DNA of 64,000 nucleotides from JANXUR01 sp038229415 (GTDB lineage: Bacteria; Acidobacteriota; Terriglobia; Terriglobales; Acidobacteriaceae): NCBI GenBank assembly GCA_038229415.1, contig JBBROM010000001.1:1-64000 (forward strand). Direction: 5' to 3'. The position numbers and the translations under genes are program-made. Positions within the stretch are counted from its first letter, which is position 1. Each line of letters begins with the position of its first letter. The notes below the pieces were generated by a model. The model searched no databases. It was not told the origin of the DNA and saw only the letters and a list, made by a program, of their open reading frames with translations. Of this stretch, positions 8,294-14,998 are shown one piece after another.

Positions 8294-8632
8294 TCATTCG
8301 CGCTGTGCAATTAGTGCGGCGAGGATCATTCCGATGCAGTAGTAGATCGGGCCGTTCATTAGGGCGGCGAGAGTCCACATGATCCACGCAACCTGGTTGC
8401 CAGCGTCTATTGTGAATATTTGAAGGAACAGCCCGGGGCAAAGGACGAAAGTGCATTTTTCTATGAAGGTATAAAGCGCAGGCGGCGAGTAGTTGCCAAG
8501 AGCCTGCGCCTCTTCCCAAGTGGGGAAATGAAATGGATTGTATATGTACTCGTACCAGTGCCATGCAGTTAAGGCAAGGCCTATCGTGACTCCAATGATT
8601 GCGCAGATTCGCGGCAGGCTGGTACGGGTCAT
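8294..8632 (-). CDS. Small multi-span membrane protein, unknown
   Basis: The 112-residue product starts at the ATG at 8632 (MTRTSLPRICAIIGV). It has three or four hydrophobic segments: IIGVTIGLALTAW, FVLCPGLFLQIFTI, VAWIMWTLAALMNG and a short final span before IAQRE. The loop HWYEYIYNPFHFPTWEEA is aromatic-rich. No named family is recognised. It is convergent with the cyclase gene, only 7 bp apart. Sequence before the ATG is repeat material, so the longer frame is rejected. Confidence 0.7.
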   Translation of the reverse strand: MTRTSLPRICAIIGVTIGLALTAWHWYEYIYNPFHFPTWEEAQALGNYSPPALYTFIEKCTFVLCPGLFLQIFTIDAGNQVAWIMWTLAALMNGPIYYCIGMILAALIAQRE

Positions 8633-8649
8633 AGAGGGTTCTCCATCAC

Positions 8650-9060
8650 AGTCTAATCCCAGACTGCATCTGCCGTCCCTACGGGACTTTGTTTGGTGGG
8701 TGGCTTTACCCGGCACTTACGTGCCGGGCTTTCGCCTTTCGTCCCTGCGGGACTCTTTCGGTGCTTCGCACCGATTGGGGAGGTGAGGCACCTGCCCCCA
8801 CATAAGTTGAGGATGGAGACGGCACGGACCCACTCAAGCCAAAACCGGGCTTAAATGGGCCACCGTCTATTGAGTGGGCCACCAGTCCGTCTCTCGCGGC
8901 ACGGACCCACTCAAGCCAAAGTCAGGCTTGAGTGGGCCACCAGTCCGTCTCTCGCCACATTAGTTCAAAGACCCCACCCTGTCCGCAGAGGGCGCGGACA
9001 AAGATGGGGCACCCGGTACGTCCCCACTCAAGCTAAAACCGGGCTTGAGTGGGCCACCTG
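8650..9060. repeat. Intergenic mosaic of hairpin repeats
   Basis: About 410 bp without a gene. It contains one 'cccggcacttacgtgccggg' hairpin (about 8709-8730) followed by 'ctttcgcctttcgtccctgc'. It also has three hairpins of the 'cccactcaagc...gcttgagtggg' family (about 8828-8862, 8905-8938, 9023-9053) and one 'ccaccctgtccgcagagggc' unit (about 8973-9012). The three middle hairpins are separated by near-repeats of 'ccaccagtccgtctctcg'. Confidence 0.8.
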
Positions 9061-9067
9061 ACAATAC

Positions 9068-9601
9068 TTACGCGAAGGGGTTTTCGTCGGCGCTGCGGCC
9101 GTAAATAACTGGTACAGGTACCTCTAGAAGACGCAGGTAAACCGAGAGTTGGCCGCGATGATGCACGACGTGGTTGAGCAACAGCATGCGAGCGACGTGA
9201 ACGCGAGGCATGTTGAAGACCGTCTTGCCGTTGGCAATCATGGTGAAGATTCCGTCAGCCTTTTCGGGCGAAAGGCCAGAGAGGAAGTTGCCGGTGGTCT
9301 CCATGCCTTTGTCGAAAGATTCGAGAATTTCGGCTAAGTTTGCGGCTGGAACAGGCGGAGGCGGACCGGGCACGTTGCGGGTATCTTCCGCCAGCAAGCC
9401 GGGCAGCATAAGTAATGCCCGGCTCATGTGCAGGCCAAGTTCGCCGATGCTCATGGACTTGGGGTGAGGCCGCCAATCGAGCTTGTCGGCTGGAATGCGT
9501 TCAAGCAGGCGACGGGTGATGGGAGCTTCTGCCTGCAGTTCGGCAAGAAGTGCGGCGGCGACAAGGCTGGTGGTTGTGTGAGCTACGGTTGCGGTGGACA
9601 T
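9068..9601 (-). CDS. DinB-family four-helix protein
   Basis: A 177-residue DinB/YfiT-like protein. The fold is a four-helix bundle binding a divalent metal through His residues; here His appears in LGLHMSRALL, in MPRVHVARMLLLNHVVHHRGQLSVYLR and in between, giving the expected late HxxxHRGQ motif. Members act as thiol-dependent transferases or as damage/stress-linked enzymes, and the actual substrate is not predictable. The gene is next to an SRPBCC/ArsR pair on the same strand but 95 bp away, so it could be a separate unit. Confidence 0.88.
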   Translation of the reverse strand: MSTATVAHTTTSLVAAALLAELQAEAPITRRLLERIPADKLDWRPHPKSMSIGELGLHMSRALLMLPGLLAEDTRNVPGPPPPVPAANLAEILESFDKGMETTGNFLSGLSPEKADGIFTMIANGKTVFNMPRVHVARMLLLNHVVHHRGQLSVYLRLLEVPVPVIYGRSADENPFA

Positions 9602-9696
9602 GGTCAGTTTACCTTCCTTTTAGACGTATTTCTTCGTTGCGATTAGCACTTACGATGCGACGTGGTTGCCCCTGAGCGATAGAGCTACGGGCGAGA

Positions 9697-10176
9697 CTAT
9701 TTCGCGGGCTCGAGAGCGGCCCGTTCTGCACGATCCCGTATCGAGTCGAGTATGTGCTTCCAGCCGCCGGTTACGCCCTTGCGATGATCTTCGCTGAACA
9801 TTCCCATGGCGAGATGGTGGAACTCGATGAGCGTCCCCCCGTCTGCGGCGGTTAGCCGGTACTGCACGTTCGAGATAGCCGGGTACGACATAAAGAGCGG
9901 GCCGGAGAGTTCGAGCAGCTCGGGCCGTTTAATGGCCTGGACATGGGCCCAGAAATGACCGTTGCCAGCTCCCAGGTCGCGGAACCAGCGGCCGCCGGGC
10001 CAGGGTTCGATCTGCATGTGCATCGCGGCACCGTCCGGCCGGGTGGCCGCCGGGCCAAGCTGTTCCAGAAGCGCGGCAAAGGTGGTTTCCAGCGGAGCGT
10101 TCACGTGCATCTGCTGGGTGATGCTGAGGGTCATCTTTTCAATGGATTGCATAGATTCAGCGGTTGGGACAAGCAT
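9697..10176 (-). CDS. SRPBCC (AHSA1-type) domain protein
   Basis: The 159-residue product is one START/Bet v1-type ligand-binding domain of the AHSA1 group (MTLSITQQMHVNAPLETTF opening, PGGRWFRDLG, and GTLIEFHHLAMG). The conserved final helix reads GWKHILDSIRDRA. The start ATG at 10176 has AAGGAG 8 nt upstream, located inside the last codons of the ArsR gene, with only 3 bp between the two genes, so the pair should be translationally coupled. ArsR plus SRPBCC is a frequent two-gene unit whose ligand is generally unknown. Confidence 0.9.
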   Translation of the reverse strand: MLVPTAESMQSIEKMTLSITQQMHVNAPLETTFAALLEQLGPAATRPDGAAMHMQIEPWPGGRWFRDLGAGNGHFWAHVQAIKRPELLELSGPLFMSYPAISNVQYRLTAADGGTLIEFHHLAMGMFSEDHRKGVTGGWKHILDSIRDRAERAALEPAK

Positions 10177-10179
10177 GGT

Positions 10180-10554
10180 TCATTCTCCTTGGGGGTTTGG
10201 GGTCGGGTTGAGGCCGGACGTCGCTGCGACTTTGGCGGCGGCTTCGGCACGCAGTTTGACTTGCAGCAACTGGTGGTTCCAGAAGCGCTCGAAGGTCTTG
10301 GTCCACTCGTGGACCGCCTCCAGCCCGAGCGCTTCGGTGCGGTAGAAGAGTTGGCGTCCGTGACGGCGGGCGCGGACCAGGCCCACGCGTCGCAGTACAC
10401 CCAGATGCTTGGAAACCGACGGCTGAGCCAGACGAAGCCGCACGACGATAACTCCGACCGGCAGTTCGGATGCCGAGAGCAGGTCGAGAATCTCGCGTCG
10501 GCGGGGTTCGGCTACGGCGTTAAAGACGTCGGAGGTGGTGGTGGCGCGTGGCAT
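10180..10554 (-). CDS. ArsR-family winged-helix repressor
   Basis: A 124-residue ArsR-type regulator. Visible are AEPRRREILDLLSASELPV, a recognition region RLRLAQPSVSKHLGVLRRVG and the wing RARRHGRQLFYR. There is no Cys cluster of the metal-sensing type, so it belongs with the ArsR regulators that pair with SRPBCC proteins. The C-terminal segment TFERFWNHQLLQVK is typical of that subgroup. It is first gene of a two-gene operon. A consensus-like promoter and a dyad between -35 and -10 lie directly before the ATG, suggesting autorepression and a leaderless message. Confidence 0.93.
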   Translation of the reverse strand: MPRATTTSDVFNAVAEPRRREILDLLSASELPVGVIVVRLRLAQPSVSKHLGVLRRVGLVRARRHGRQLFYRTEALGLEAVHEWTKTFERFWNHQLLQVKLRAEAAAKVAATSGLNPTPNPQGE

Positions 10555-10560
10555 GAGTTC

Positions 10561-10588
10561 AATATATTCCTATAACGGAATATGTCAA
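10561..10588 (-). promoter_or_regulatory. Leaderless ArsR promoter with embedded operator
   Basis: On the minus strand a perfect -35 TTGACA (10588-10583) is followed by a 16-nt spacer and a -10 TATATT (10566-10561). Only 6 nt separate the -10 from the ArsR ATG (10554), so +1 would be the A of ATG. A perfect inverted repeat ATATTCC-GTTATA-GGAATAT (10583-10564) fills the spacer and touches both boxes, the expected place for an ArsR repressor. The boxes are seen directly; their use is inferred. Confidence 0.75.
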
Positions 10589-10620
10589 GAGAAAAATTTG
10601 GGTGGGTTTCTTTGGAGAAT

Positions 10621-10662
10621 CCCACCCTAACCGCCAACTGCGGGCGGTGAGGGTGGGGCACC
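10621..10662. repeat. Interspersed 'cccaccctaaccgcc' repeat
   Basis: One unit of the 'cccaccct...gggtggggcacc' family. It can pair with itself (caccct with agggtg). It lies between the divergent ArsR and glycosylase genes. Confidence 0.75.
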
Positions 10663-10807
10663 ATCTGTATTTAATTCCCAGAGGTGCTTTCGGAGATTCT
10701 CTCCGAATGGGCAGGTGAGGCACCTGCCCCAACATAAGCTGCTGGAGGCTTCAGTTTCTTCGCTTTTTCTTTGACTCTGCACGCGCGCTGGCCGTACAAT
10801 TTTTGCC

Positions 10808-11404
10808 ATGCGCAAGGCTGTGAATCATCTTAAGAAGTCGGATCCCGTGATGGCGGGGATCATCGAGCGGCATGGGGCTTGCAAGATCAGCTATGGCCCG
10901 GCTTCGTTTGCGTCGCTGGTGGAGTCTATTGTGTATCAGCAGTTGGCCGGAGCGGCGGCGGCTGCGATTTTTCGGCGCTTTACTGACTTGACCGGGATGC
11001 CGCTGGTTCCTGCAGGCGTGCTCAGGCTGAGCGATGAGCAGATGCGCGGGGCGGGGCTCAGCAAGCAGAAGCTGAGCTACATCCGCGACCTGGCCGAGCG
11101 CGTCACCGATGGCCGCGTCCGCTTCGACCACCTGCACGAACTGACCGACGACGAGGTGATTGCCGAACTCACGCAGGTGAAGGGCATTGGCCGCTGGACG
11201 GCGCAAATGTTCCTGATGTTCACTTTGCAGCGCATGGACGTGCTGCCCACCGGCGACCTCGGCATCCAGTCGGCGATGAAGCGGCACTATCGCAAGCGCA
11301 AGCTGCCCAAGCCCGCCGAGATGGAAAAGATCGCGCGCAAGTGGCAACCCTACCGCACGATTGCCTGCTGGTATTTGTGGAAGTGCGTGGACGCGAAAGA
11401 GTAG
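10808..11404 (+). CDS. AlkA-type DNA-3-methyladenine glycosylase
   Basis: A 198-residue HhH-GPD base-excision glycosylase removing alkylated purines from DNA. The helix-hairpin-helix reads LTQVKGIGRWTAQMFLMF and the catalytic Asp is D150 in LPTGDLGIQ. Substrate-helix motif SLVESIVYQQLAG is also typical. It is the short form without the N-terminal AlkA_N domain, and has no iron-sulphur Cys cluster, so it is closer to AlkA than to EndoIII. The ATG at 10808 is preceded by a weak ribosome site. The next gene is a HAD phosphatase 108 bp downstream. Confidence 0.92.
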   Translation: MRKAVNHLKKSDPVMAGIIERHGACKISYGPASFASLVESIVYQQLAGAAAAAIFRRFTDLTGMPLVPAGVLRLSDEQMRGAGLSKQKLSYIRDLAERVTDGRVRFDHLHELTDDEVIAELTQVKGIGRWTAQMFLMFTLQRMDVLPTGDLGIQSAMKRHYRKRKLPKPAEMEKIARKWQPYRTIACWYLWKCVDAKE

Positions 11405-11512
11405 GAGGTAGTTGCTGTCCAGTTGCCTGTTGCCAGTGTTTAAGCTTAAGGCTCTCGCCTTCGGTTAGCTACTCGGTATTAGTCATGCGACCTGCTCGTG
11501 CTAAAAGAAATC

Positions 11513-12193
11513 ATGCCAACTCTCAAAGCCATCCTGTTTGATGTAGACGGTGTACTGCTGAACTCGCTTGGCGCGCATCTGCGAATCTGCCGTGACCTCG
11601 GGCAGGAATACGGTTTACAACTGAACGTTCCCGACGAGGAAGGCCTTCGTAGGATGGCGCGCAGTGGCATAAAAATCAGTCCGCAACGCAGCTTCTTTCT
11701 AGCCGTTGGATTCCCTGAGCCTTACGCCGAGTGCGCCGAAGCGCACTACCGCTCGTATTTTTCGCGTGACTATGCGCCACAGGTCTATCCCGGAACCCAC
11801 CAGATGATCGCCGCGCTGTCAGCGCGTGGCATTCTGTTGGGCATTATTTCCGCGAATGTGCTTGCCAATTTCGCCGACGCACTTGCGCCCAGCATGGCGC
11901 TGTTTGACAGCCGCTGCATCTTCACAGCGGACGGGGTCGCCAGCCTCAACAAGGCGGACGCGATCCGCAGCGCGCTGCAAATTTGGCAGTTGCCGCCAAC
12001 CGAGGCAATTTTCGTGGGTGACCAGAATGCCGACTACGATGCCGCTGTCTTTGCAGGCGTGCCCTTTATCGGCACCAGTTATGGATGGAGCATCGCCGGG
12101 GACGATGATCGCTTTCCCGTCGCCGACAGCGTTGACGAACTTGAAGCGCTGCTGAGTAGAGTCGCAAGCGGGGATTCGACGGAAAAGCTTTAA
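11513..12193 (+). CDS. HAD-superfamily hydrolase
   Basis: A 226-residue HAD hydrolase of the phosphoglycolate phosphatase/beta-phosphoglucomutase type. Motif I is ILFDVDGVLLNS, motif II lies near LLGIISAN, motif III Lys is in LNKADAIRSAL and motif IV is IFVGDQNADYDAA. Such enzymes dephosphorylate small phosphoesters; substrate unknown. The ATG at 11513 gives the usual MPTLKAILFDVDG opening; an in-frame GTG at 11498 is possible but adds only five residues. It is not tightly linked to its neighbours. Confidence 0.87.
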   Translation: MPTLKAILFDVDGVLLNSLGAHLRICRDLGQEYGLQLNVPDEEGLRRMARSGIKISPQRSFFLAVGFPEPYAECAEAHYRSYFSRDYAPQVYPGTHQMIAALSARGILLGIISANVLANFADALAPSMALFDSRCIFTADGVASLNKADAIRSALQIWQLPPTEAIFVGDQNADYDAAVFAGVPFIGTSYGWSIAGDDDRFPVADSVDELEALLSRVASGDSTEKL

Positions 12194-12233
12194 ACCGCAG
12201 CAGATCAGGTGGCGTCCCTAACCGGACTCGCTG

Positions 12234-12300
12234 GGTTGGTTCGCTTTTCCCGGTACTTACGTGCCGGGCTTTCACCTAACGTCGCTGCGCGACTCTCGAC
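12234..12300. repeat. 'cccggtacttacgtgccggg' hairpin repeat
   Basis: One unit of the hairpin family with loop ttac, followed by 'ctttcacctaacgtcgctgc'. It sits just after the HAD gene stop. The remaining sequence up to the next gene shows no coding signal apart from a fragment of the 'cctctgtgcg' repeat near 12418. Confidence 0.7.
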
Positions 12301-12467
12301 ACGTTGCAAGTGAGCGTGCAAGAAAAAATCAAGCGGACACAGGGCAAAAACAGGGAATCATAATCCCGCGCTTTTCTCGGAGCGTGGTGTTTCCGTGGTG
12401 CAATTGTTCTTCGCCATGCCTCTGTGCGTTTGAGTAAGATTTTGTTTTTGTCTTGGCCCCGCATAAA

Positions 12468-12896
12468 ATGATTGCAGTGCCTGATTCCCGCAAAATTCGC
12501 GTGCTAGTCGCCAAACCCGGCCTTGATGGCCACGACCGCGGCGCCAAGGTCATCGCCCGCGCGTTGCGCGATGCGGGCATGGAGGTCATTTACACCGGCC
12601 TGCGCCAAACTCCGGAGATGATCGTCAGCGCCTCGCTTCAGGAAGATGTGGACGTCATCGGCCTCTCCATTCTTTCGGGCGCGCACAACGCCATTGTGCC
12701 TCGGCTCATGGCACTGCTCAAAACCAATCAAATGGACGATGTACTCGTCCTCGTCGGCGGCATCATTCCCGATCAGGATATTCCCGCGCTCAAGCAACTG
12801 GGCGTTGCTGGCATCTTTCAGCCAGGTACTGCCATGGACGACATTGCGAAATTCATCCGCGAAAACGTAAAGCCGCGCGCGGTTCCCGCAGGCTAG
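12468..12896 (+). CDS. Methylmalonyl-CoA mutase B12-binding subunit
   Basis: A 142-residue stand-alone cobalamin-binding domain. The base-off motif reads KPGLDGHDRGAKVIARAL, with H22 the expected lower axial cobalt ligand, followed by DVIGLSILSGAH and LVLVGGIIPD. It is the partner of the catalytic subunit encoded at 27466-29271 on the other strand; together they interconvert methylmalonyl-CoA and succinyl-CoA. Separate small subunits are common in Acidobacteriota, archaea and actinobacteria. I use the ATG at 12468 rather than the in-frame TTG at 12453. It heads the acyl-CoA catabolism region. Confidence 0.92.
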   Translation: MIAVPDSRKIRVLVAKPGLDGHDRGAKVIARALRDAGMEVIYTGLRQTPEMIVSASLQEDVDVIGLSILSGAHNAIVPRLMALLKTNQMDDVLVLVGGIIPDQDIPALKQLGVAGIFQPGTAMDDIAKFIRENVKPRAVPAG

Positions 12897-12961
12897 CTGA
12901 CGCTAGCGCACTGCAATCACAGCGGATCACAACCTAAACATCGCACTAATAGAAAGCAATT

Positions 12962-13684
12962 TTGGACGATACCCAGCGCAAATTGAACCTGCTTCACCGA
13001 GCCACCGGCCCTTCGCCGTGGTTCTGGGAAACGTTCCCCACCGTCATTGCCAACTCGCGGCAAAAATTTGTGTGGCAGCACCACGGCAGCGAAGGCCAGC
13101 TTGCCCACTTAGTGACACTGTCGCTCGCGCAGGAGCCGGATCGCCCACGTCTCGCGCTGAATACTTATTGCACGCCGTTCCTCATCCCCGGCGGTAAGCT
13201 GGGCATCTGGTGTCCGGAGCCGCGCGAACTCCGCCTGCTCTGCTTCGACCCCGACCAGCTCGCCTCATTCCCCATCGAAGAAATTGTAGGCTGGTTCAAG
13301 CAGTCGAATGACAAGGTCTACTCCGCCACTGAACCGCTCGACGAGATGGCGGTTTCCACACGGATGTCCGCTGGCACCCATTCGCTGGAAGTACCTGAAG
13401 TTTTTCGCAGCGTGGACGAACTTCTTGCCATCGCTTCGCGACCCGCCATAACCAAGGATGACCCCGCGTGCAGCATCTTTGCCTTGTACTTGCAAGCGGG
13501 ATTGGTGGAAGTGATGCCTCAAACCTGGTTCACGGCGAATGCCTATGACGTGGGCCGCCAGTGGATCACCCGCCTCGCTCGCGATCCCGAGACGCATCGC
13601 GTTCTCGGCGACGGCGCGCGCATGGGCAGCTTCGAGCTGACCGTAACCGGCGACGAAGTGCTGGAGTGGATCGAGAAGCAGTAG
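12962..13684 (+). CDS. Unknown 240-residue protein in the acyl-CoA cluster
   Basis: I do not recognise this family. The protein begins at a TTG (MDDTQRKLNLLHRATGPSPW), the only start that keeps the conserved-looking opening; a partial AGAAAG ribosome site precedes it. It is soluble, with no signal peptide or membrane span. The middle has SRPAITKDDPACSIFALYLQ, where a Cys follows an acidic pair, and the C-terminus reads GSFELTVTGDEVLEWIEKQ. It lies between the B12 subunit and a crotonase, with 25 bp to the latter, so co-transcription is likely. A role in acyl-CoA or B12 metabolism is only suggested by position. Confidence 0.78.
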   Translation: MDDTQRKLNLLHRATGPSPWFWETFPTVIANSRQKFVWQHHGSEGQLAHLVTLSLAQEPDRPRLALNTYCTPFLIPGGKLGIWCPEPRELRLLCFDPDQLASFPIEEIVGWFKQSNDKVYSATEPLDEMAVSTRMSAGTHSLEVPEVFRSVDELLAIASRPAITKDDPACSIFALYLQAGLVEVMPQTWFTANAYDVGRQWITRLARDPETHRVLGDGARMGSFELTVTGDEVLEWIEKQ

Positions 13685-13709
13685 CCCGCTCAGCTACACT
13701 TCTCGGTAA

Positions 13710-14342
13710 ATGTCCACGCACTGCATCGTCGAGCGCGGTACGCATGCGAACATCCTCCGCCTCACATCGGACGACGGTACCAACCGGCTGACACGCGAGC
13801 TCGTCATTGAACTCACGCAAACAATCGAGAATCTTGCGCAACAGCTTGGTGCCCCACCTTCATCCCGCGCAGTTGGCGGGATTAAGGTGGGTTCCACGAA
13901 CGCATCCCTCCCCCTCATCCTCACCGGCAACGCGGGCTGCTTCTCCGCCGGAGCCGACCTCCGCGAAATCCACGCCCTTACCGGCCCCGCCGCGCTCGAA
14001 TTCGCGCACCTCGGCCAGCGCCTGATGCATACCGTCGCCAACTTTCCCGCCCCTGTCATCGCCGCCATCCACGGCCACTGCTTCGGCGGAGGGCTCGACC
14101 TTGCTCTCGCCTGCCACCATCGCATCGCCGCGCCCAATGCTGTTTTCGGACATCGCGGTGCCGCCCTCGGCCTCATCACCGGCTGGGGAGGCACCCAGCG
14201 CCTGCCTCGCCTCATCGGCAAAGCCAAAGCCCTCGAAATCTTCCTGACTGCTGAAAAACTTAGCGCCGAGCAAGCTCTAAGTATCGGCCTGATAGACGCC
14301 ATCGCGGACGATCCCATTGCCGAGGCAACATTCAGGCGCTGA
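13710..14342 (+). CDS. Short crotonase-family protein lacking catalytic Glu
   Basis: A 210-residue enoyl-CoA hydratase/isomerase superfamily member. The oxyanion-hole segments are present (GNAGCFSAGADLREIHAL and HGHCFGGGLDLALACHH). In hydratases two Glu residues act: here the first is Asp (GGLDLA) and the second is Gly (GHRGAALGLITG). The protein also ends about 50 residues early, after GLIDAIADDPIAEA, losing most of the C-terminal helices that build the trimer. A loop around residues 47-62 is longer than usual. It may be an isomerase or thioesterase variant, or a decaying gene. It lies 25 bp after the unknown gene. Confidence 0.82.
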   Translation: MSTHCIVERGTHANILRLTSDDGTNRLTRELVIELTQTIENLAQQLGAPPSSRAVGGIKVGSTNASLPLILTGNAGCFSAGADLREIHALTGPAALEFAHLGQRLMHTVANFPAPVIAAIHGHCFGGGLDLALACHHRIAAPNAVFGHRGAALGLITGWGGTQRLPRLIGKAKALEIFLTAEKLSAEQALSIGLIDAIADDPIAEATFRR

Positions 14343-14403
14343 CCCTCAGAGAAGTTACAATCTAGAAGCAGGTCACGATAAGCCTTATTGCGAGAATCAC
14401 ACT

Positions 14404-14895
14404 ATGTCCTATACGGAATCTTCGACGCAGGAACTTATTCCGACTTTGTCGAAGTCTAAAATTTCGTGCCACCTCTCATACCCGATTGGGGCAGAGGCAG
14501 TGTCCGCCGCTACAGCATCTGTTTCGCAGTTCGCTCAGCTCAAACTCCTCTTCTACTTTTGGTCTGATCAAAGTCTGCGATCAGGGGATTATGAGTTCTT
14601 GAGGGCTGAATACCAGCATGCCGAAAGGCGCTCGGATTATTGGACAATATTGCATCTCTATCGCAGCCAGCCTCAATACCGTTGGGAAATCGTTGTACAG
14701 CCTGTCCCGCGAGTGTTTCGGAATCGAATCAAGCAGTACATCCTCGACACCGCACTGCCACACATCGCATCGTGGCTTTCCGAGCGGAGCCAATTGGAGT
14801 CGCAGGGAAGCGACATACTCGCGTTCTTTTTCGACGAAAAAGCTTCGGAGGTCATCGTCCGTAACGCCACCAGGCTGGAACCAACCCGCAAGTAG
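14404..14895 (+). CDS. Unknown 163-residue protein
   Basis: I do not recognise this product. The ATG at 14404 (MSYTESSTQELIPTLSKSK) is favoured over an upstream in-frame start, because the latter would run over the crotonase end. It is soluble and starts with a predicted beta segment (KISCHLSYPIGAEAVSAA). A segment reading FRNRIKQYILDTALPHIASWL and the end ILAFFFDEKASEVIVRNATRLEP look like a compact alpha/beta fold. Codon use has lower GC at third positions than its neighbours, a sign of possible transfer. Confidence 0.65.
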   Translation: MSYTESSTQELIPTLSKSKISCHLSYPIGAEAVSAATASVSQFAQLKLLFYFWSDQSLRSGDYEFLRAEYQHAERRSDYWTILHLYRSQPQYRWEIVVQPVPRVFRNRIKQYILDTALPHIASWLSERSQLESQGSDILAFFFDEKASEVIVRNATRLEPTRK

Positions 14896-14927
14896 CACCT
14901 GTGGCGGGCTCAGCATTTAGGCAGGGC

Positions 14928-14952
14928 CTCTGTGCCTCTGTGTCAGATTTTG
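14928..14952. repeat. 'cacagagg' family repeat, inverted solo copy
   Basis: An inverted copy of the main repeat, ending in ctgtgtcagattttg. It lies 46 bp before the carboxylase ATG. Confidence 0.85.
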
Positions 14953-14998
14953 CTTTTGCCATCCTCCTCATTTACGTTTAATCCTTTGGATCTTCCTT

